Shown here piece after piece: positions 14,035 to 18,881 of a DNA stretch of 18,881 nt. Positions within the stretch are counted from its first letter, which is position 1, and each line of letters begins with the position of its first letter. The stretch covers positions 1 through 18,881 of the forward strand of contig JAEDKS010000025.1 in the NCBI GenBank assembly GCA_016295665.1, given 5' to 3'. The position numbers and the translations under genes are program-made. A model generated the notes under the pieces. It saw nothing but the letters and a program-made list of their open reading frames with translations, had not been told where the DNA came from and did not search any database. Origin of the DNA: Clostridia bacterium. Lineage in GTDB: Bacteria > Bacillota > Clostridia > Christensenellales > Aristaeellaceae.

Positions 14035-15825
14035 TTACTCGGCGGTGGGAGCGGGCTCCTCAACCTTCTTCTTGCGGGGGGCGCGGGGCTTCTTCGCGGG
14101 CGCCTCGGCGGGGGTCTCCGCATCGGCGGCGGGAGCAGCCTTCTTGCAGGCGCGCTTCTTGGGCGCGACCTCCTCGGTCACGGCAGGCTCTTCGGCCTTC
14201 TTCGCGGCACGGGTCTTTTTCGCAGGGGCCTCAGCGGCGCCCTCGGCGGGAGCCTCGGCCTTCTTGGCGCGGGGCTTGCGGGGCTTCTTCACGGGCTCAG
14301 CCGCCACGGGGGCAGCCTCGGCAGGCGCGGGCTCCTCCACCTCCACCACCGTCACGGCGGCGGGCTCGGCAGGATCCTTCAGCTCCGCCACGCCCACCAG
14401 GCCGCGGTACAGCTCCAGATACTTGCCGGCGGAGTTCGTCCAGCTGTAGTCACCGGTCATGCCGCGCTTCTGCAGCATGGCCCAGATTTCCTTCTCCTCA
14501 TGGTAGAACCGCATGGCGCGCTCGATGGTGTGGAGCATGTCATGGGCATTGTAGTTGAAGAAGGAGAAGCCGTTGCCGGCGCCGGTGGCCTCGTTGTAGC
14601 TCAGCACGGTGTCGCGCAGGCCGCCGGTCTCGCGGACGATGGGCAGGGTGCCGTAGCGCAGGGCGATGAGCTGGCTCAGGCCGCAGGGCTCAAACTGGCT
14701 GGGCATGAGGAACATATCGCAACCGGCGTAGATCTGATGGGCCAGCACATGATCCATGGTGAAGCGAGCCGCCATCTTGCCGCGATACTCGCTCTCCGCC
14801 CAGGAGAACAGGTTCACATAGCGGCTCTCGCCCATGCCGAGCACCACCAGCTGCACGTTCTGGCGCAGCAGGTCGGAGATGATGCAGTCCACCAGATCCA
14901 GACCCTTCTGGTTGCTCAGGCGACCCACCATGCCGATCATGGGGATGTCGGGATTGACCTCCAGGCCCAGCTTCTTCTGCAGGTCGGCCTTGCACTTCGC
15001 CTTGCCGGACATGTCGTCCACGGAGTAGGTGGCGGCGATGCGGGCATCGGTGGAGGGATCGTAGTCCACCATGTCAATGCCGTTCAGCACGCCGTACACC
15101 TCGTGCTTGCGGGCGCGCAGCAGGCCATCCAGACGCTCGCCGTAATAGGCGGTCTGAATCTCCTCGGCATAGGAGGGGCTGACGGTGGTGATGACATCGG
15201 AATACACCAGCGCGGCCTTCATGTAGTTGGCGCAGCCGTAGCACTCCAGCTTGTCGCCGGTCCACAGGCTGTCGCCCAGACCCAGCACATCCTGCACCTC
15301 GCGGATGCCGAAGATGCCCTGGTACTGCAGGTTGTGGATGGTGTAGACGGTCTTGATGTTGGCGTAGAAGGGCAGATGCGCGTACTGAATCTTCAGCAGC
15401 GCAGGCACCATGCCGCTCTGCCAGTCATGGGCATGAATCACGTCGGGCTGGAAGTCCAGCAGGGTCAGCGCGTTCAGCGCGGCACGGCAGAAGAAGCCGA
15501 AGCGCTCGTACTCATCGCCGCCCAGGCCGTAGATGTAGGGCCGGCCGAAGTAGAACTTGTTGTCCACGAAGTACCAGGTGACGCCGTCCTGCTCCAGCTT
15601 TTCGATGCCGCAGTACTGCTTGCGCCAGCCCAGCTCCACCTCGAAGTCAACCACATGGGTCATCTTCTCCGTCCACTTCTCGGGAATGGCGCTGTAGAGC
15701 GGCAGCATCACGCGCACGTCGTTTCCCTGCTTGGCAAGCACGGGAGCAAGCGCGCCCACCACGTCCGCCAGACCGCCGGTCTTGACAAACGGGACACACT
15801 CACTGGCTGTAAATAAAATCTTCAT
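14035..15825 (-). CDS. glgA: Glycogen synthase GlgA with a 114-residue basic C-terminal tail, 596 aa
   Basis: This is an ADP-glucose-dependent glycogen synthase (GT5, GT-B fold) that extends alpha-1,4 chains. Motifs are KTGGLADVVGALAPVLA (15-31; KTGGL binds the nucleotide sugar), FQPDVIHAHDWQSGMVP, IGMVGRLSNQKGLDL (about 295-308) and SQFEPCGLSQLIALRYG (about 375-391), followed by ETGGLRDTV. The synthase proper ends near residue 482 (YLELYRGLVGVAEL), the length at which standard GlgA stops. The frame then continues for 114 codons (14038-14379), rich in Lys, Arg, Pro, Ala and Glu. Four basic patches (KKPRKPRAKK, KKTRAAKK, KKRACKK, KKPRAPRKKK) are separated by Ala/Pro/Glu spacers, as in histone H1 tails. 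ATG 15825-15823 has GAGGAGG upstream; TTG 15828 is an alternative. It has its own promoter and terminator, separate from glgBCD. Confidence 0.96.
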   Translation of the reverse strand: MKILFTASECVPFVKTGGLADVVGALAPVLAKQGNDVRVMLPLYSAIPEKWTEKMTHVVDFEVELGWRKQYCGIEKLEQDGVTWYFVDNKFYFGRPYIYGLGGDEYERFGFFCRAALNALTLLDFQPDVIHAHDWQSGMVPALLKIQYAHLPFYANIKTVYTIHNLQYQGIFGIREVQDVLGLGDSLWTGDKLECYGCANYMKAALVYSDVITTVSPSYAEEIQTAYYGERLDGLLRARKHEVYGVLNGIDMVDYDPSTDARIAATYSVDDMSGKAKCKADLQKKLGLEVNPDIPMIGMVGRLSNQKGLDLVDCIISDLLRQNVQLVVLGMGESRYVNLFSWAESEYRGKMAARFTMDHVLAHQIYAGCDMFLMPSQFEPCGLSQLIALRYGTLPIVRETGGLRDTVLSYNEATGAGNGFSFFNYNAHDMLHTIERAMRFYHEEKEIWAMLQKRGMTGDYSWTNSAGKYLELYRGLVGVAELKDPAEPAAVTVVEVEEPAPAEAAPVAAEPVKKPRKPRAKKAEAPAEGAAEAPAKKTRAAKKAEEPAVTEEVAPKKRACKKAAPAADAETPAEAPAKKPRAPRKKKVEEPAPTAE

Positions 15826-15851
15826 CAAGAAACATCCTCCTCAAATGTTAG

Positions 15852-15867
15852 GCCGTTCCAGAACGGC
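15852..15867 (-). other. Small hairpin at the 5' end of the glgA leader
   Basis: GCCGTTC (15852-15858) and GAACGGC (15861-15867) are perfectly complementary, giving a 5-7 pair stem close to the predicted transcription start. It could protect the mRNA 5' end or bind a regulator. The ribosome site is outside it. Confidence 0.45.
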
Positions 15868-15876
15868 TCTCCCATA

Positions 15877-15905
15877 TTTGTACCACAGGATAACCATTTT
15901 GTCAA
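15877..15905 (-). promoter_or_regulatory. Promoter of glgA
   Basis: On the minus strand, a perfect -35 TTGACA (15905-15900) and a 17-base spacer lead to TACAAA (15882-15877). The latter is a four-of-six -10 preceded by TGTGG, giving an extended -10. It lies between the glgD terminator and glgA. Confidence 0.75.
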
Positions 15906-16004
15906 CCATGAGGCGGAAAACAGGCAGGATTCGCGATTTTTCCGCCCTGATTCCGGCCCGGCCCGGGCCTTCCGGCCCTCCTTCACCATCCTCCGGGCAC
16001 CGCA

Positions 16005-16048
16005 CGGAAGAAAGCCGTACCGCGGGCTTTCGCTCCCGCGGCACGGCT
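16005..16048 (-). terminator. Intrinsic terminator after glgD
   Basis: On the minus strand, AGCCGTGCCGCGGG (16048-16035) pairs with CCCGCGGTACGGCT (16026-16013), 14 pairs with one G-U and an 8-base loop, followed by TTCTTCC. It begins 8 bases after the glgD stop. Most glgBCD transcripts should therefore end before glgA. Confidence 0.8.
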
Positions 16049-16056
16049 CCGGTTCA

Positions 16057-17178
16057 TCAGATCACCACATTCTTGGCGATGACGATGGGATAGGCATTCG
16101 GGCCGATCAGACGGGCATTGCGCTTGATGACGGCCTGCTTGTCCAGGATGCAGTTCTCCACGTAGGCACCGGAGTGCACCTGACCATCCTGCATGATCAC
16201 GCAGTTCTTCACGTGGGCATCGGGCGCCACGCGCACGCCACGGAACAGCACGGAGTTCTCCACGGTGCCCTGAATGACGCAGCCGTCAGCCACCAGAGAG
16301 TTGATGACCGTCACGTCCTCACCGTAGGAGGCGGGCATCTCGTCGCGAACCTTGGTGTACACCGGCAGGTCGGCGGAGAAGAGCTGATGACGGATGTCGG
16401 TGTCCAGGATGTCCATGTTGAACTTGAAGAAGCTCTGCACGGAATCCACGCGCCAGCACAGGCCCTTGTACTCATAGGCGTTGACGTTGGCCTTGCCCTG
16501 CTGAATCATGGGCATGAGCACGTCGCGGTTCATGGTGTGCAGGCCGTGGGCAACCGCCTTGTCCACCAGGCTGCGCAGCGTCTCGCGCTTGAGGATCATC
16601 ACGTCCATGAAGGTCAGGTCCAGGTTGGGATGGGTGGGCTCGACCTCCATCTCGGTGACCTTACCGCACTCATCCACCGCGATGTAGGTGCCGTACTCGT
16701 CACGCTTCATGTCGGGGTTGCGGGTGTACATCAGGGTGATGTCCGCGCCGCTGTCGATGTGGCAGCGCACCAGCTCGTCCATGTTGCAGTTGTAGATGAT
16801 GTCCGAGTTGGACAGCACCAGGTACTCCTGCTTGGAGCGGGTCAGGTAGTTGGTATTGGAGCGCAGCGCCTCCAGCATGCCGGTGTAGACGCCCACGTTC
16901 TCACGGGTCAGGAAGGGGGGCAGCACGCGCAGGCCCTCATTCTTGCCGTGCAGGTCCCACTCCTTGCCGGAGCCCAGGTGGTCCATCAGGCTGTGGTAGT
17001 TCTTCTGCATGATGATACCCACGTTGCGGATGCCGCCATTGACCATGGAGGACACCAGGAAGTCGATCACGCGATAGCGTCCGGCCACGGGCAGCGCCGC
17101 AATCGCACGGGTCATGGTCAGCTCACGCAGACGGGCATCGCTTTCGCCGGTGAAGATAACGCCCATTACATCTTTCAT
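16057..17178 (-). CDS. glgD: GlgD, non-catalytic ADP-glucose pyrophosphorylase paralogue, 373 aa
   Basis: GlgD is the Firmicutes-type partner subunit of ADP-glucose pyrophosphorylase, forming a hetero-oligomer with GlgC and tuning its activity. The N-terminal nucleotidyltransferase fold reads MGVIFTGESDARLRELTMTR (5-24) then AIAALPVAGRYRVIDF (25-40), and a C-terminal left-handed beta-helix is seen from about residue 290 (INSLVADGCVIQGTVENSVL). Several active-site residues are missing: the AKPAVP lysine is replaced (AIAALPV), the nucleotide-loop glycines are changed, GDHIYKMD reads SDIIYNCN and the sugar-binding EKP reads VEPTHP. This fits a regulatory rather than catalytic role. ATG 17178-17176 is preferred over the TTG at 17187 because AGAGG lies about 10 bases upstream of it. 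It follows glgC by 87 bases without a visible promoter, so the two are likely cotranscribed. Confidence 0.93.
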   Translation of the reverse strand: MKDVMGVIFTGESDARLRELTMTRAIAALPVAGRYRVIDFLVSSMVNGGIRNVGIIMQKNYHSLMDHLGSGKEWDLHGKNEGLRVLPPFLTRENVGVYTGMLEALRSNTNYLTRSKQEYLVLSNSDIIYNCNMDELVRCHIDSGADITLMYTRNPDMKRDEYGTYIAVDECGKVTEMEVEPTHPNLDLTFMDVMILKRETLRSLVDKAVAHGLHTMNRDVLMPMIQQGKANVNAYEYKGLCWRVDSVQSFFKFNMDILDTDIRHQLFSADLPVYTKVRDEMPASYGEDVTVINSLVADGCVIQGTVENSVLFRGVRVAPDAHVKNCVIMQDGQVHSGAYVENCILDKQAVIKRNARLIGPNAYPIVIAKNVVI

Positions 17179-17265
17179 CGTGTTCAATCCTCTCGTTCTG
17201 TCGATAGGATGCCGCAGGACATCCCTTTCATATGCTTGTACTTGCTCTCGTCAGGAAGGGAACGG

Positions 17266-18471
<1,206 letters not shown>

Positions 18472-18520
18472 TTGGGGTAACACGCTCCTTTATTATGATT
18501 ACAGGAATTGAGTTGGACCC

Positions 18521-18576
18521 GCGCCGCCTCGCCTCCGCTTTGGCGGCGCATGTATGCAAGCGATCCGGACGGATCG
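18521..18576 (-). other. Two hairpins in the glgB-glgC intergenic region
   Basis: GCGCCGCC (18521-18528) pairs with GGCGGCGC (18542-18549) around 13 bases. CGATCC (18561-18566) pairs with GGATCG (18571-18576) around 4 bases. Neither has a U tract downstream on the minus strand, so they do not look like ordinary terminators. They may act in mRNA processing or set the relative amounts of GlgB and GlgC. Confidence 0.45.
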
Positions 18577-18587
18577 TTTTGCCGGTG

Positions 18588-18881
18588 TCAGGGGGCAGCT
18601 GCCGGCGTCACAGCCGCCGGCGCCTCTGCCGTTTGCGCATCCTCCGCCGCGTCCTTCGCCGCCGCGGCCTCCCCGGAGAGCAGCGGGCGCTTCTTGGGCG
18701 GGATGATCTTCTTGTAGTCGAAGTACATGGTCGCCATCGGCGGGATGCACATATCGACGCTGTAGGGGAACTCATGCCACTGCTCCGCCACGGCACGGAT
18801 AGGGGTGGCATTGTACTTGTTCGAGCCGCCCCACTCCGTCCTGTCGGAGTTGAAAATCTCCGTCAGGGTGCCATCCATTGG
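18588..18881 (-). CDS. glgB: GlgB, glycogen branching enzyme, C-terminal 97 aa only
   Basis: Only the C-terminal end of an alpha-1,4-glucan branching enzyme (GH13) is in the window; the gene continues past the right edge. The stretch PMDGTLTEIFNSDRTEWGGS, followed by an IRAVAEQWHEFPYSVDMCIP-like strand and PPMATMYFDYKK, matches the closing beta-sandwich of GlgB, where homologues usually end within a few residues. Here 39 further residues follow (IIPPKKRPLLSGEAAAAKDA onward), dominated by Ala, Pro and acidic residues, before a TGA at 18590-18588. It is the first gene of the visible glg cluster, followed by glgC. GlgB cuts and re-attaches chains as alpha-1,6 branches on the polymer extended by GlgA. 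Confidence 0.88.
   Translation of the reverse strand, partial: PMDGTLTEIFNSDRTEWGGSNKYNATPIRAVAEQWHEFPYSVDMCIPPMATMYFDYKKIIPPKKRPLLSGEAAAAKDAAEDAQTAEAPAAVTPAAAP

Noticed and set aside
13834..15816. 660-codon plus-strand frame opposite glgA
   Set aside because: Gly/Leu/His-rich shadow of the glgA tail and core; glgA motifs are unambiguous.
18492..18497. CATAAT as a -10 for glgC
   Set aside because: It lacks a -35 at 17 bases and would place the start of transcription inside the glgC ribosome site.

Overview
The window reads as chromosomal DNA of a GC-rich Firmicute, probably a gut-type member of the Clostridia. The evidence is a catalytic glgC beside the Firmicutes-type paralogue glgD, a secreted SpoIID-domain protein with SH3 repeats, strong GGAGG-type ribosome sites, and sigma-A-like promoters. 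The genus cannot be fixed from sequence alone. Thirteen protein genes are supported; two of them run off the window edges. No rRNA, tRNA, CRISPR array, insertion sequence or phage gene was seen, and no stretch above 300 bases lacks a gene.

Left part (1-4920), all on the minus strand: a secreted SH3-like protein ending in a DATATP tandem repeat (its 3' end is cut off by the window), a two-gene ABC exporter (ATPase then permease, joined by an ATGA overlap), and azlC-azlD for branched-chain amino acid export (also an ATGA overlap). Middle part (4921-11177): a plus-strand MATE efflux pump diverges from azlCD and ends in a strong terminator facing a minus-strand pair, an HI0933-family flavoprotein followed by tex (a third ATGA overlap). 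A plus-strand tspO has a hairpin over its ribosome site. Its stop overlaps the stop of a convergent tRNA1(Val)-type N6-adenine methyltransferase gene, which lies downstream of and overlaps spoIID.

Right part (11138-18881), minus strand: a large SpoIID/SH3 cell-wall protein, then a glycogen synthesis cluster read glgB (3' end only) - glgC - glgD - terminator - own promoter - glgA - terminator. GlgC makes ADP-glucose, GlgD probably modulates GlgC, GlgA extends the alpha-1,4 chain and GlgB adds branches. The most unusual feature is that GlgA carries a histone H1-like, Lys/Arg/Pro/Ala-rich C-terminal tail of about 114 residues, and GlgB ends in a shorter Ala/Pro/acidic tail. Such tails are not part of the standard enzymes and could point to an unrecognised way of organising the glycogen machinery; that is inference.

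Five promoters share an extended -10 of the form TGTG(C/G)TA. All coordinates and motif calls come from reading the sequence by eye; no database search was made.
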